NCBI GenBank assembly: GCA_018820005.1 | Contig: JAHJOS010000606.1 | Location: forward strand, 1 to 19,835 | Source of the DNA: Alphaproteobacteria bacterium | GTDB lineage: Bacteria; Pseudomonadota; Alphaproteobacteria; Rhizobiales; Devosiaceae | Direction of reading: 5' to 3' | Length of the DNA: 19,835 nt | In this document: positions 1-7,878 of the stretch, in pieces | How the letters are laid out: each line of letters begins with the position of its first letter | Position numbering within the stretch: the first letter of the stretch is position 1 | Notes under the pieces: generated by a model | Database searches by the model: none | The model's input: the letters and a program-made list of their open reading frames with translations, nothing else | What the model was told of the DNA's origin: nothing | Program-made: the position numbers and the translations under genes

Positions 1-1
1 C

Positions 2-745
2 GAGACCGAGCATTTCGTGCATCTGCTCTATTCGGTCTATGGCCACATGGGCTTTGACAATGTGGTCATCAAGCTGGCGACGCGGCCGGAGAAGTTCGGC
101 GGCACCATCGAGCGTTGGGACGCAGCAGAGAAAGCTCTGGGCGACGCTCTGCGCGCGACCGGCTATGATTTCGAGATCGCAGAAGGCGAGGGTGCATTTT
201 ATGCGCCCAAGCTGGAGTTCCACCTCAAGGACGCCATCGGTCGTTCCTGGCAGGTTGGCACGCTGCAGCTCGATTACGTGCTGCCCGAGCGACTGGATGC
301 GACCTATATCGCCGAAGATGGTTCGCGCCAGTATGCGGTGATGCTGCACCGGGCGATCCTTGGATCGCTGGAGCGCTTCATCGGCATGCTGATAGAGAAC
401 TACGCCGGCCGGATGCCAATGTGGCTGGCCCCGACCCAGGTCGTGGTTGCCACCATCGTTTCGGAAGCCGATGACTATGCCGAAAAGCTGGTGCGCCAGC
501 TCAAGGCGGCCGGGATCCGCGCCGAACTGGACGTGCGCAACGAGAAGATCAACTACAAGGTGCGCGAGCACTCCGTGGGCAAGGTGCCGTTGATGTTCGT
601 GGTGGGCAAGCGCGAGGCCGAGGAGGGTGCCGTATCGATCCGTCGCCTCGGTACCGAGGGCCAGAAGGTCGCCCCGTTCATGGATGCCCTTGTGTCACTG
701 ATGGCGGAAGCCACCCCGCCGGACCTCAAGGAAAAGGCGGCCTGA
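2..745 (+). CDS. thrS: Threonyl-tRNA synthetase, C-terminal part (5' end outside window)
   Basis: Charges tRNA-Thr with threonine in the cytoplasm. The frame is open from the window edge, so the N-terminal editing region and most of the class II core are missing; about 247 codons are visible. Class II motif 3 is recognisable around 347-400 (HRAILGSLERFIGMLIENYA), with the arginine-containing segment expected to bind ATP. The anticodon-binding (HGTP_anticodon) domain follows, starting near the APTQVVVATI segment and continuing through KVPLMFVVGKREAEEG to the end. Length and order fit an ordinary bacterial ThrRS. The stop is 6 bp before the next start, so the downstream small gene is probably co-transcribed. 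The family call is certain; only the missing 5' part is unknown. Confidence 0.96.
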   Translation, partial: ETEHFVHLLYSVYGHMGFDNVVIKLATRPEKFGGTIERWDAAEKALGDALRATGYDFEIAEGEGAFYAPKLEFHLKDAIGRSWQVGTLQLDYVLPERLDATYIAEDGSRQYAVMLHRAILGSLERFIGMLIENYAGRMPMWLAPTQVVVATIVSEADDYAEKLVRQLKAAGIRAELDVRNEKINYKVREHSVGKVPLMFVVGKREAEEGAVSIRRLGTEGQKVAPFMDALVSLMAEATPPDLKEKAA

Positions 746-751
746 TCCGAC

Positions 752-982
752 ATGCCGTTGCGCCCGTCCAATCGCGAGATCAAGGCTCTCACCCATCTGG
801 GAGAGGAGAATGCGCTTGGCCCGGGCGACTTCAAGGATATCGGCGAGAAAGTCTTCGCCGGTATGCTCAAGAAGGGTTGGGTCATCCCTGCCGAAGGCCT
901 GCCGGGCAAGTATCGGGCCACTATCAAGGGTCTGACGATCCACGAGGGTGAAATCATCTTCGCGGGTCGTCTGCGAAGCTAG
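752..982 (+). CDS. Small conserved-looking hypothetical protein, possible winged-helix fold
   Basis: This 76-residue basic protein starts with ATG 6 bp after the thrS stop, so it is probably translated from the thrS transcript; a purine-rich AAGGAAAAGG stretch lies about 15 bp upstream inside thrS. No signal peptide or membrane segment is seen. The pattern helix - glycine-rich turn - helix (KVFAGMLKKGWV) followed by GKYRATIKGLTI resembles the last helix and wing of winged-helix domains, where a Y-R-x-T-x-x-G strand is common. That is a resemblance only, not an identified family. It sits between two translation-related genes, but this does not show what it does. Codon use looks like that of its neighbours, and the tight packing supports a real gene. 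Confidence 0.7.
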   Translation: MPLRPSNREIKALTHLGEENALGPGDFKDIGEKVFAGMLKKGWVIPAEGLPGKYRATIKGLTIHEGEIIFAGRLRS

Positions 983-994
983 TTCGGAGCGGGC

Positions 995-1426
995 ATGGCT
1001 GATCCCATCGTCATCACCCGCTCCGTTTCCATCGATCCCGGCGAGATCGAGGAGACTTTCGTGCGCTCGGCCGGGCCGGGTGGACAGAACGTCAACAAGG
1101 TGTCGAGCGCGGTCCAGCTGCGCTTTGATCTGGCCAATTCCCCCTCCATTCCCGAGGCGATGAAGCGACGGGTCGCAGCCCTGGCTGGCAAGCGCCTGAC
1201 CAAGGCCGGGGTGATCGTCATCACCGCCAATTCCCACCGCGACCAGCCCATGAACCGCGCCGATGCCCAGGCCCGGCTGGTGGCGCTGCTGGTCGAAGGC
1301 TCGCATGTCCCCAAGTTCCGGGTGGCGACACGCCCGACGCTGGCGTCCAAGCGGCGGCGCCTCGAAGGCAAGTCAATCCGGTCGGGCATCAAACGTCTCC
1401 GCGGCAGCCCTGATGATGCTCAATAG
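995..1426 (+). CDS. arfB: Alternative ribosome-rescue factor / peptidyl-tRNA hydrolase ArfB (YaeJ family)
   Basis: Releases the nascent chain from ribosomes stalled without a stop codon by hydrolysing peptidyl-tRNA, independently of tmRNA. The 143-residue length matches the family. The RF1-type catalytic loop is clear, with GGQ at residues 29-31 within AGPGGQNVNK. The C-terminal tail is strongly basic (SKRRRLEGKSIRSGIKRLRG, roughly residues 115-138), as expected for the segment that enters the empty mRNA channel. The ATG at 995 is preceded by CGGAGCGGG, a usable ribosome-binding site. It lies 12 bp after the preceding small gene and is probably co-transcribed with it. Human ICT1 and E. coli YaeJ are the well-studied relatives. 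Confidence 0.95.
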   Translation: MADPIVITRSVSIDPGEIEETFVRSAGPGGQNVNKVSSAVQLRFDLANSPSIPEAMKRRVAALAGKRLTKAGVIVITANSHRDQPMNRADAQARLVALLVEGSHVPKFRVATRPTLASKRRRLEGKSIRSGIKRLRGSPDDAQ

Positions 1427-1485
1427 CCCCAATCGGCTGCGTGGTCGTGCAAGAAGTACAGCGATAACATCGTCTTAAAAATTTG

Positions 1486-1505
1486 GACGGATCGCCCGTC
1501 TTCTT
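1486..1505 (+). terminator. Possible weak intrinsic terminator after arfB
   Basis: GACGG (1486-1490), a 5-nt loop and CCGTC (1496-1500) form a short stem followed by TTCTT. It lies 60 bp after the arfB stop, where a terminator would be expected. The stem is only 5 bp and the T-tract is interrupted, so it may not function. Confidence 0.3.
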
Positions 1506-1508
1506 GCA

Positions 1509-1527
1509 GGCCTGCCATGCGCAGGCC
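1509..1527. repeat. Perfect 7-bp inverted repeat in the arfB-ugd gap
   Basis: GGCCTGC (1509-1515) and GCAGGCC (1521-1527) flank a 5-nt loop. No T-tract follows on either strand, so it is not a standard terminator. It could be a protein-binding dyad or an RNA hairpin upstream of the ugd promoter region. Confidence 0.35.
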
Positions 1528-1528
1528 G

Positions 1529-1558
1529 ATGACAATCTGATGCAGAATTAATCATGAT
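1529..1558 (+). promoter_or_regulatory. Possible sigma70-type promoter for ugd
   Basis: ATGACA (1529-1534) and CATGAT (1553-1558), 18 bp apart, match the -35 and -10 consensus at 5/6 and 4/6 positions. The 223-bp gap 1427-1649 is locally AT-rich here, unlike its surroundings. The element would give a leader of about 85 nt before the ugd ATG. This is a weak match by eye only. Confidence 0.3.
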
Positions 1559-1649
1559 ACTGCGTCATAGTTCTTCCCGGCGAGTTCAACCGCGACATCG
1601 CGAAGCGTGATTGCTATTCTTGGTCGCGGCGTGAGAGGGTGTTCCGATT

Positions 1650-2996
1650 ATGAAGATTGCGATTGTTGGGTCGGGGTATGTCGGTCTCGTTACTGGCGTC
1701 TGCTTGGCGGATTTCGGTCACGACGTGGTCTGTATTGATAAGGACGAGAGCAAGATTGCTGCGCTTGAGCGCGGTGAGATCCCCATCTACGAGCCGGGGC
1801 TGAGCGATCTGGTTTCTGCCAATGTGTCGGCGGGTCGTCTGTCGTTCACGACCAGTCTGGCCAGTGCCGTGCCGGCAGCCGACGTCGTCTTCATTGCCGT
1901 GGGTACGCCCTCGCGCCGCGGCGATGGTCATGCCGACCTCAGCTATGTCTATGCCGTTGCGCGCGAAGTGGCCGACAGTGTTTCCGGCTTTACCGTGGTC
2001 GCGACCAAGTCGACGGTGCCGGTCGGTACGGGCGATGAAGTCTCCCACATCATTGCCACCACAAATCCCAATGCTGATGTCGCTGTGGTTTCCAACCCCG
2101 AGTTCCTGCGCGAAGGCGCTGCCATCGACGATTTCAAGCGCCCCGACCGCATCGTGGTCGGCATCGAGGACGAGCGGGCCCGTGCGGTGATGACCGAAGT
2201 CTATCGCCCGCTTTATCTCAACCAGGCGCCGCTGATGTTCACCAACCGCCGCACGGCGGAACTGATCAAATATGCAGCCAATGCGTTCCTGGCCATGAAG
2301 ATCACCTTCATCAACGAGATTGCCGATCTGTGCGAGGCCGCTGGCGGCAATGTGCAGGAAGTGGCGCGCGGCATGGGTCTGGACAACCGCATCGGCGGCA
2401 AGTTCCTGCATGCCGGCCCGGGCTATGGCGGCTCGTGCTTTCCCAAGGATACCCTGGCACTGGTCAAGATCGCGCAGGATTTCGGCAGCCCCATGCGGCT
2501 GGTGGAAACCACTGTGTCTATCAATGACCAGCGCAAGCGCGCCATGTCGCGCAAGGTTATCGCGGCCTGTGGCGGCGATGTGCGCGGCAAGACCATCGGC
2601 GTGCTCGGTCTAACCTTCAAGCCCAATACCGATGACATGCGCGAGGCGCCGTCCATCGACATCATCCAGGGCCTGCTCGACAAGGGTGCCCGCGTGGTGG
2701 CCTATGATCCGCAGGGCATGGCCGCGGCACGAGATCTCGTGGGCAAGGTGGACTACGCCAATAGCGCCTATGACGTGGCTGCCGACGCCGATGCGCTGGT
2801 GCTGATCACCGAGTGGAACGAGTTCCGCTCGCTCGATCTCAATCGGCTGCGCGACACCATGAAGTCGCCCGTTCTGGTGGATCTGCGCAACGTCTACAGC
2901 AATGCCGAAGTCAGCAAGCACGGCTTTACCTATTTCAGTATTGGCCGACCCGTCATCGAAAACGAGATGCTCAGCCTGTCCGACGCAGCCGAATAG
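1650..2996 (+). CDS. ugd: UDP-glucose 6-dehydrogenase
   Basis: Oxidises UDP-glucose to UDP-glucuronate with two NAD+ in the cytoplasm, feeding exopolysaccharide, capsule or LPS synthesis. The N-terminal Rossmann fold has GSGYVG at residues 7-12 and an acidic residue ending the second strand (CIDKDE). The central domain includes NPEFLREG and the helix segment ELIKYAANAFLAMKI. The active-site loop GPGYGGSCFPKD carries the catalytic cysteine at residue 263. The C-terminal UDP-binding domain includes GLTFKPNTDDMREAPS. The 448-residue length is normal for the bacterial family. The ATG at 1650 has a GAGAGGG element about 9 bp upstream. The next gene encodes the enzyme that uses its product, so the two form a pathway pair. 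Confidence 0.97.
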   Translation: MKIAIVGSGYVGLVTGVCLADFGHDVVCIDKDESKIAALERGEIPIYEPGLSDLVSANVSAGRLSFTTSLASAVPAADVVFIAVGTPSRRGDGHADLSYVYAVAREVADSVSGFTVVATKSTVPVGTGDEVSHIIATTNPNADVAVVSNPEFLREGAAIDDFKRPDRIVVGIEDERARAVMTEVYRPLYLNQAPLMFTNRRTAELIKYAANAFLAMKITFINEIADLCEAAGGNVQEVARGMGLDNRIGGKFLHAGPGYGGSCFPKDTLALVKIAQDFGSPMRLVETTVSINDQRKRAMSRKVIAACGGDVRGKTIGVLGLTFKPNTDDMREAPSIDIIQGLLDKGARVVAYDPQGMAAARDLVGKVDYANSAYDVAADADALVLITEWNEFRSLDLNRLRDTMKSPVLVDLRNVYSNAEVSKHGFTYFSIGRPVIENEMLSLSDAAE

Positions 2997-3000
2997 GCTG

Positions 3001-3042
3001 ATGTCCGGCCGCGCTCATGGTTTTGGGGACGCGGCCGGGCAT
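3001..3042 (+). repeat. Long stem-loop between ugd and the epimerase gene
   Basis: Positions 3001-3013 and 3030-3042 form a 13-bp stem that is perfect except for one G-U pair, with a 16-nt loop. It begins 4 bp after the ugd stop. No T-tract follows on either strand, so it is not a classical intrinsic terminator. It could stabilise the ugd mRNA 3' end, attenuate transcription into the epimerase gene, or be a factor-dependent terminator. Confidence 0.6.
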
Positions 3043-3120
3043 GCATTGCAGGTGCACAGGCGCTGAAGTTGTGGCATTGACTTGGGGACCTCAGGCAACA
3101 GCCAGCGGGAAGAGAGAGCA

Positions 3121-4119
3121 GTGAAAGTCTTCATCACCGGAACCGCCGGGTTTATCGGCTACAGCGTGGCACGGCGTCTGCTTGAGGCCGGACATGTTGT
3201 GGTCGGCTATGACGCGGTCACCGATTATTATGATGTGGCCCTCAAGCGGGCCCGTCTGGCCGAACTGGCAAAGTTCGACCAGTTCAAGGCCATTGAAGCC
3301 AGGCTCGAAGAGGCGGAACTGCTGACCGCGTCGCTGCAGCAGTCCGAAGCCGAGGTTGTTCTGCATCTGGCCGCGCAGGCGGGCGTTCGCTACAGCATCG
3401 AGGCGCCACAGAGCTATATCAGCTCAAATCTGGTGGGCAGCGCCAATCTGCTGGAGGCCGCGCGGGCACACAAGCCGCGCCACCTGCTGTTTGCCTCAAC
3501 CAGTTCGGTCTATGGCGGCAATACCAAGCTGCCGTTCTCGGAGCGCGATGCTGCCGATGCGCCGATCTCGCTTTATGCCGCAACCAAGAAGGGCGGGGAG
3601 GCGATGGCGCATTCCTATGCGCATCTGTTCGGCATCCCCACCACCATGCTGCGTTTCTTCACGGTCTATGGACCCTGGGGACGCCCCGACATGGCGCTAT
3701 TCAAATTCGTGGCGGCCATTCTCGAAGGCAAGTCCATCGACATCTATGGCCAGGGCGAAATGCGCCGCGACTTCACCTTTATCGACGATCTGGTGGAGGC
3801 GCTGCTGCGGCTGATGCCGCTGTCGCCCGTCAAGGGGGAGCCCGTAGAGGCCGACTCCCTGTCGCCCGTGGCGCCGTTCCGCACAGTCAATCTGGCTGGT
3901 GGTCATCCCGAATTGTTGATGGATTTCGTGCAGGCGATCGAGACGTCGCTGGGCCAGAAGGCCAATTGCAATTTCCAGCCCATGCAGGCCGGCGATCCGC
4001 GCGAGACGGCGGCCGATACCACGCTGTTGCGTGCCCTGGTGGGGCAGGTGCCGCGCACCCCGATCCAGGCCGGTGTCGCCAGCTTCGTGGACTGGTATCG
4101 CCAATACTATCGCTGCTGA
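3121..4119 (+). CDS. UDP-glucuronate 4-epimerase (extended SDR family, GAE/LspL type)
   Basis: Interconverts UDP-glucuronate and UDP-galacturonate, using tightly bound NAD(H), directly after ugd in the pathway. The start chosen is GTG 3121, giving MKVFITGTAGFIG with GxxGxxG at residues 7-13 and a strong GGGAAGAGAG site just upstream; a longer frame from 3082 only adds a non-homologous leader. Diagnostic family segments are GYDAVTDYYDVALKRARL, AAQAGVRYSIEAP, the SDR residues Y152 and K156 in SLYAATKK, and LRFFTVYGPWGRPDMALF. The 332-residue length fits the family. An extra stretch near residues 233-249 contains an 11-bp direct repeat (3820-3830 and 3859-3869), probably a lineage-specific loop. 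The dTDP-glucose dehydratase and UDP-galactose epimerase relatives are less likely, because the VYGPWGRPDM and DYYD signatures are typical of glucuronate epimerases. Confidence 0.92.
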   Translation: MKVFITGTAGFIGYSVARRLLEAGHVVVGYDAVTDYYDVALKRARLAELAKFDQFKAIEARLEEAELLTASLQQSEAEVVLHLAAQAGVRYSIEAPQSYISSNLVGSANLLEAARAHKPRHLLFASTSSVYGGNTKLPFSERDAADAPISLYAATKKGGEAMAHSYAHLFGIPTTMLRFFTVYGPWGRPDMALFKFVAAILEGKSIDIYGQGEMRRDFTFIDDLVEALLRLMPLSPVKGEPVEADSLSPVAPFRTVNLAGGHPELLMDFVQAIETSLGQKANCNFQPMQAGDPRETAADTTLLRALVGQVPRTPIQAGVASFVDWYRQYYRC

Positions 4120-4171
4120 GCAGACAGATAATCGCTCTATGCCTTCTGGGCAGTGATCGATCGAGAATTAA

Positions 4172-4207
4172 AAGGGGCCGCCCGTGAGCGGCCCCTTGTC
4201 TTTTATT
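4172..4207. terminator. Bidirectional intrinsic terminator between convergent genes
   Basis: AAGGGGCCGC (4172-4181), a 6-nt loop and GCGGCCCCTT (4188-4197) form a perfect 10-bp stem. On the plus strand it is followed by a T-rich stretch, and on the minus strand by TTTTAATTCTCG. It therefore terminates the epimerase transcript from the left and the minus-strand secreted-protein transcript from the right, whose stop codon lies in the T-rich flank. Confidence 0.9.
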
Positions 4208-5999
4208 TGGCGACGGCGGTGATATTGACGTTGTCGATCAGAACCGCGGGGTTTTCCTCGGCTGCCATGAAGTCCATCATGCCAAGGCCGGGGGCCGTTT
4301 TGGCAGTCAGGTCGATGCTGAGTTCCTTGGCCTTGCCGCTGATGAAGGCGTTGATCGCGGCGCCGACCTTCTGGGCTTCGGCAGCGCCGGCGAGCATACC
4401 AACCACGGTGCCTTCGGCCAGACCTGCATAGACCGTGCGCAGGGTCGCCGGGTCACTGGCCTGGTCGGCGCTGGCAACCTTGAGGATCAAGTCCGACAGG
4501 CCCGAATCGGTCACATTGAGCGTGAGGTTGCTGATCGCCACGCCCATGGCTGCTGCCATGGCCATGTTTTCGTCGCTGCTGAACAGGGCTTCGGTCGCAT
4601 TGGCGATGGTGCCGGCCAGCTTGACCGTCGCCAGATCCACGCCTGTGATGGAGATGTCGTTGATCGCGATGGCATTGTTGGCCTCGTCCCAGGCCGCATC
4701 GATGGCAAACCCGGCATCGATGGAGGTTACGCCCAGCGACATCAGCAACTGCAGCTGCTCATCGGCCGTATCGGCGGGCAGGTCCAGCTTGATATGGCTG
4801 GCGTTGGTGCTGACTGCGGCCGGGATGCCGTTGCGGTAGTTGTCCAGCGACAGGTCAAAGCTGCCCACGCTCGCGACGATGCGGTCGGCCTCGCTCTCTG
4901 GGTCAGCCACATCGATGGCAATGTCGCTCAGCGCAAAGCCGGCAAAGGCCGGGATCAGGGCGCGCGCATTGGCGGTGAACCAGGCCTCGTCGAGGGCAGC
5001 AGGGCCGCTTTCGATGGTGGCGATCGGGCCGCTGAGGTCCATCGGCTTGATGGTGAAATTGCCCAGGCTCACCGTGTCGTCGCCATTGGCCAGGATGTCG
5101 ATGCCATCGACGGAAATGCCCGGGTAGACGCCCGGCGACATGCCATCCATGTCCACGCCGGCCAGCGTGATCTGCACCGGATTGCCGCTGTCGTCGGTGG
5201 CGTCGCAGCTGAAGCCGTCATAGTGGACCGGCGAGGATTCAAAGGCGGTGAAGATGTCGACATACATCCGCAGCAGCTTGCCGACCGCCACGGGGTCGGG
5301 GTTTTCGCTCTGGTTTTCAAGCGTGCCGATCAGGGCGATCATGTCCACCATCGATGTCTTGAGCGGACGGGCTTTGAACTCAGCCACTGTGGCGGCGCCA
5401 AAATCGCAGCTGACTTCTGGCGTGGTGAAGCCGCCACCAGCAAAGTTGAGGTCAGAATAGATCGTCGCGAAATCGGTCGTACTGCTGGGCGCGACCAGGC
5501 CATACATGCCCAGCATCGCAGCAAGGTTGACGGTGCTGGCAGACAGTTCGGCGAATTCGCCGCTGCCGGCGTCGCCGGCATCAACGCTCATGCCCGCGAC
5601 GGTCACGCCGCCGGCTACGCCGTCGGTGACATCGGTCAGGGCGATATCGGTGATGGTGGCCGTGGCATGGGTCGCTTCGCCATTGGCCATGCTGGTAATG
5701 TCGATGGTGATCTCGGGGATGGCGATGCTGGTGGCGCTCAGGCCGGCAAGCGCCTCGGCATTGTCAGCGATGTTGCCGCTGAAGATGGCACGAAGCGTCG
5801 CCTCGTCAACATTGGAATCCTGCGCATCGATGGTGGGGATATCGATCTTGACCTCCGGCGCCACGGCGGCTTCGGCGACGGCAGGGGGCTTGGTCTTGGT
5901 CTTCTGCGCCCAGGCAGCGCCAGTCGGCAGCGCGACGCTCACAACGCAGGCTGCTGCAAATACGGCCAGGCGACGTTTGGTAGACTGTCTGATCAACAT
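4203..5999 (-). CDS. Exported protein of unknown function, repetitive and beta-rich
   Basis: The start chosen is ATG at 5999, preceded by AGGGAG at 8-nt spacing, giving 598 residues; a TTG further upstream (6056) only adds a leader before the signal peptide. Residues 1-31 form a Sec signal peptide (basic n-region, hydrophobic VFAAACVVSVALP core, cleavage after AWA). The mature part is acidic, rich in Ala, Asp, Ile and Val, and almost devoid of long basic stretches after the first residues. Alternating segments such as ITDIALTDV, GISVDGIDIL and INDISITGVDLATV suggest a beta-rich repeat architecture. Two stretches, around GNFTIKPMDLSG...FALSDIAIDVAD and NDISITGVDLATV...VAISNLTLNVTD, look like copies of one unit. 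Two Cys-Asp sites (VSCDFG, FSCDATDD) could form a disulfide. I do not recognise the family; an outer-envelope or lipid-transfer role (AsmA-like or DUF945-like) is speculation. Confidence 0.85.
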   Translation of the reverse strand: MLIRQSTKRRLAVFAAACVVSVALPTGAAWAQKTKTKPPAVAEAAVAPEVKIDIPTIDAQDSNVDEATLRAIFSGNIADNAEALAGLSATSIAIPEITIDITSMANGEATHATATITDIALTDVTDGVAGGVTVAGMSVDAGDAGSGEFAELSASTVNLAAMLGMYGLVAPSSTTDFATIYSDLNFAGGGFTTPEVSCDFGAATVAEFKARPLKTSMVDMIALIGTLENQSENPDPVAVGKLLRMYVDIFTAFESSPVHYDGFSCDATDDSGNPVQITLAGVDMDGMSPGVYPGISVDGIDILANGDDTVSLGNFTIKPMDLSGPIATIESGPAALDEAWFTANARALIPAFAGFALSDIAIDVADPESEADRIVASVGSFDLSLDNYRNGIPAAVSTNASHIKLDLPADTADEQLQLLMSLGVTSIDAGFAIDAAWDEANNAIAINDISITGVDLATVKLAGTIANATEALFSSDENMAMAAAMGVAISNLTLNVTDSGLSDLILKVASADQASDPATLRTVYAGLAEGTVVGMLAGAAEAQKVGAAINAFISGKAKELSIDLTAKTAPGLGMMDFMAAEENPAVLIDNVNITAVAK

Positions 6000-6107
6000 G
6001 CGGGTTTCTCCCTGGGATTTTGTGCGTAATCTGAGCCAAAGGCCCATGCGCTTCAATAGGCAAAGCGGCGGAACAAAAGGCGGCCCGCCATGGCGTGGCG
6101 TCGCCGA

Positions 6108-7079
6108 TCAGTAGACCGTGGTCAACACTTCGACCTCGCGGGCCGATCCGGACTGAACCTGGAATTCGCGGTTGAAGACCTTGTCGCCCTGCTTGGCAAA
6201 GACCAGATAGTCGCCTTCACCCAATACAGTGGCAGGAAAAGCGCCCAGGTCCGTGAACACGGTGGTGCCATCGGATGTCTTTACGGTCCATTCCACGTCG
6301 GCAATGGCCTCCCCACCTTCTTCCGATACCAGCTTGAACGATACCTGGCTGGCGTGATGGTAAAGTGTCGCATCGGTCAGCTGCCCCGCCTCCACCCGTA
6401 GGTCGGCGCGCACCACGGCGTTGACGGTGCCGAAATAGGATATCACGTGGTAGGTACCGGCGTTTAGCGTGACGATATCGTTGGGCAGCAGGCCTTCCGC
6501 CACCACCGTGCGAGACGCTTCGTCCGAACCGCTCAGGATGTCGAATTTGAGCAAGCTTGGCGGGATGGGAATGTCGCCCGTAACGGCCGAATTGAGCCGC
6601 AGCGCGCCCGCATCAAGAACGATGGCCATGGTATTGGCGCCGGGCACGACGGACAGTGGCTCGCTGGCCTGGGCCCGGCCATAGGCGACGTGGACCATGT
6701 ATGATCCAGGCGGCAGCTCGACCTGCGCCGTGCCCTGGTCGGATTTGGCGACCAGGGCCAGCTCGCCGCTGGCATCTGGCTGGGTATCGAAGATGCGCCA
6801 GACCAACCCCTCTGGGATCGCCTCGCCATCGGGCACGATGCTGGCCGTCAGCGTCACGGGCTGGGGGGCCGAGGTGACATTGTCGATTGCCTCGGCGGCG
6901 TCGCTGGGCTCGGCCACCGGCTCTGCGGCTGGTGCCCGGTTTTCCGGCCGGGGGCGAGGCATGGGGGGCATCTCGGTCGCCGCGGTCTGGGCAAAGGCCG
7001 GCATGGTTGTCATTGGCAGCGCGCCGCCCCACATGGCCAGCAGGGCAAGCAGCAGCGCTAGTGTCCGTTGCAACCGCAT
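6108..7079 (-). CDS. Exported protein with three tandem ~80-residue beta-sandwich-like repeats
   Basis: The start is ATG 7079 with GGGAG 5 nt upstream (323 residues); the frame is open further upstream but that extension lacks homology-like character and precedes the signal peptide. Residues 1-31 are a Sec signal peptide (hydrophobic LALLLALLAMWGGAL, cleavage after AFA). A Pro/Ala/Glu-rich linker follows, then three units: one from VTLTASIVPDGEAIPEGLVW, one from LRLNSAVTGDIPIPPSLLKF, and one from VSFKLVSEEGGEAIADVEW. Each unit has a G-S/T/D-Y-x-V motif (GSYMVHVAYG, GTYHVISYFG, GDYLVFAKQG) followed by a V-x-x-G strand. From memory, similar modules follow von Willebrand A domains in some alphaproteobacterial proteins; here no VWA domain is present. 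The function is unknown. It is transcribed towards the other exported protein, with a 108-bp gap, so the two may be co-transcribed. Confidence 0.85.
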   Translation of the reverse strand: MRLQRTLALLLALLAMWGGALPMTTMPAFAQTAATEMPPMPRPRPENRAPAAEPVAEPSDAAEAIDNVTSAPQPVTLTASIVPDGEAIPEGLVWRIFDTQPDASGELALVAKSDQGTAQVELPPGSYMVHVAYGRAQASEPLSVVPGANTMAIVLDAGALRLNSAVTGDIPIPPSLLKFDILSGSDEASRTVVAEGLLPNDIVTLNAGTYHVISYFGTVNAVVRADLRVEAGQLTDATLYHHASQVSFKLVSEEGGEAIADVEWTVKTSDGTTVFTDLGAFPATVLGEGDYLVFAKQGDKVFNREFQVQSGSAREVEVLTTVY

Positions 7080-7276
7080 CTGGGCTCCCGTCGTCTCGCT
7101 CAACTGAATCAGTTTATCGGCTACCGCGCGAATAGGGAAAAGCTGTGTCACAGAGCTGGCGCGATGAAAACAGCGCAATGCTATGCACGGCCAATTTTGT
7201 CGGCTGTGTGCCGGCAGCCGGTGGCATGGCCGCCCCAAATTGACTATTGCTTGCAGCCACAAGAAGGAGCCTGTCC

Positions 7277-7870
7277 ATGCCTGCCATTCCAGCGTTGCGT
7301 GATTATCTGTTGAGCCGCCGTTCCGTTGGGGTCGGCTTTCTCGTCGAGCCCGGGCCGAACCCGGAACAGCTCGAGCAGATGCTGACAATCGCCACGCGCG
7401 TGCCCGATCATGGCAAGATTGCCCCATGGCGGCTTGTGCTGATTGCTGGTGACGACAGGGCCCGGGCAGGGGAGGCGCTTGCCGCCATTGTATCCCGCAA
7501 GGCGCCCGAGATCGACGAAGCAAGCCTTGATATCGAGCGCCAGCGCTTCCTGCCGGCGCCACTTGTGGTAGGCGTGATCTCGTCCCCCAAGCCACATCCC
7601 AAGGTGCCTGAGTTCGAGCAACTGCTGTCGGCGGGCAATGTTGCCTTCAATCTGCTGCATGCCGCAGCGGCGCTTGGGTTCGGTGCCAATTGGGTCACGC
7701 GCTGGTACGGGCTCGATGCGGAAGCGGGCGCCATGCTTGGGGCGCTGCCCGGCGAGCGCTTTGTCGGCTTCATCCACATCGGCACCGCGAGCACCACCAT
7801 GGACGATCGTCCGCGACCCGATCTTGCCGAAATCGTGACCCGCTGGCAGGCGCCCGCTGCGTCGGTGTGA
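7277..7870 (+). CDS. Nitroreductase family protein (YdjA-like, FMN-dependent)
   Basis: A predicted cytoplasmic FMN oxidoreductase using NAD(P)H; its physiological substrate is unknown. The N-terminal LLSRRSVGVGFL carries the RRS flavin-phosphate motif (residues 14-16). ATRVPDHGKIAPWRLVLI is the characteristic PDH-x-x-x-x-PW-x-F/L segment of the YdjA subgroup. The later GNVAFNLLHAAAALGFGANWVTRW and GFIHIGTA segments match the core and C-terminal parts. The 197-residue length is typical. The ATG at 7277 is chosen because AAGAAGGAG lies 7 nt upstream; the frame extends upstream to 7247 but without a ribosome site. It diverges from the minus-strand exported protein across a 197-bp gap that must hold both promoters; no convincing promoter was seen there. 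Confidence 0.93.
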   Translation: MPAIPALRDYLLSRRSVGVGFLVEPGPNPEQLEQMLTIATRVPDHGKIAPWRLVLIAGDDRARAGEALAAIVSRKAPEIDEASLDIERQRFLPAPLVVGVISSPKPHPKVPEFEQLLSAGNVAFNLLHAAAALGFGANWVTRWYGLDAEAGAMLGALPGERFVGFIHIGTASTTMDDRPRPDLAEIVTRWQAPAASV

Positions 7871-7878
7871 TCGCATGG

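Noticed and set aside
3820..3869. 11-bp direct repeat inside the epimerase gene
   Set aside because: It is in frame, encodes a repeated LSPV in a surface-loop region, and shows no other sign of a mobile or regulatory element.
4794..6029. Open frame on the plus strand opposite the large exported protein
   Set aside because: Gly/Asp/Arg-rich shadow without start signals; the minus frame has a signal peptide and a good ribosome site.
7143..7153. CTGTGTCACAG palindrome in the divergent gap before the nitroreductase
   Set aside because: Resembles a CRP/FNR-like dyad but the spacing is too short for that family and there is no second copy to support it.
7080..7595. N-terminal extension of the triple-repeat protein to 7595
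   Set aside because: The extension overlaps the nitroreductase gene on the other strand, looks like shadow sequence and would bury the signal peptide.
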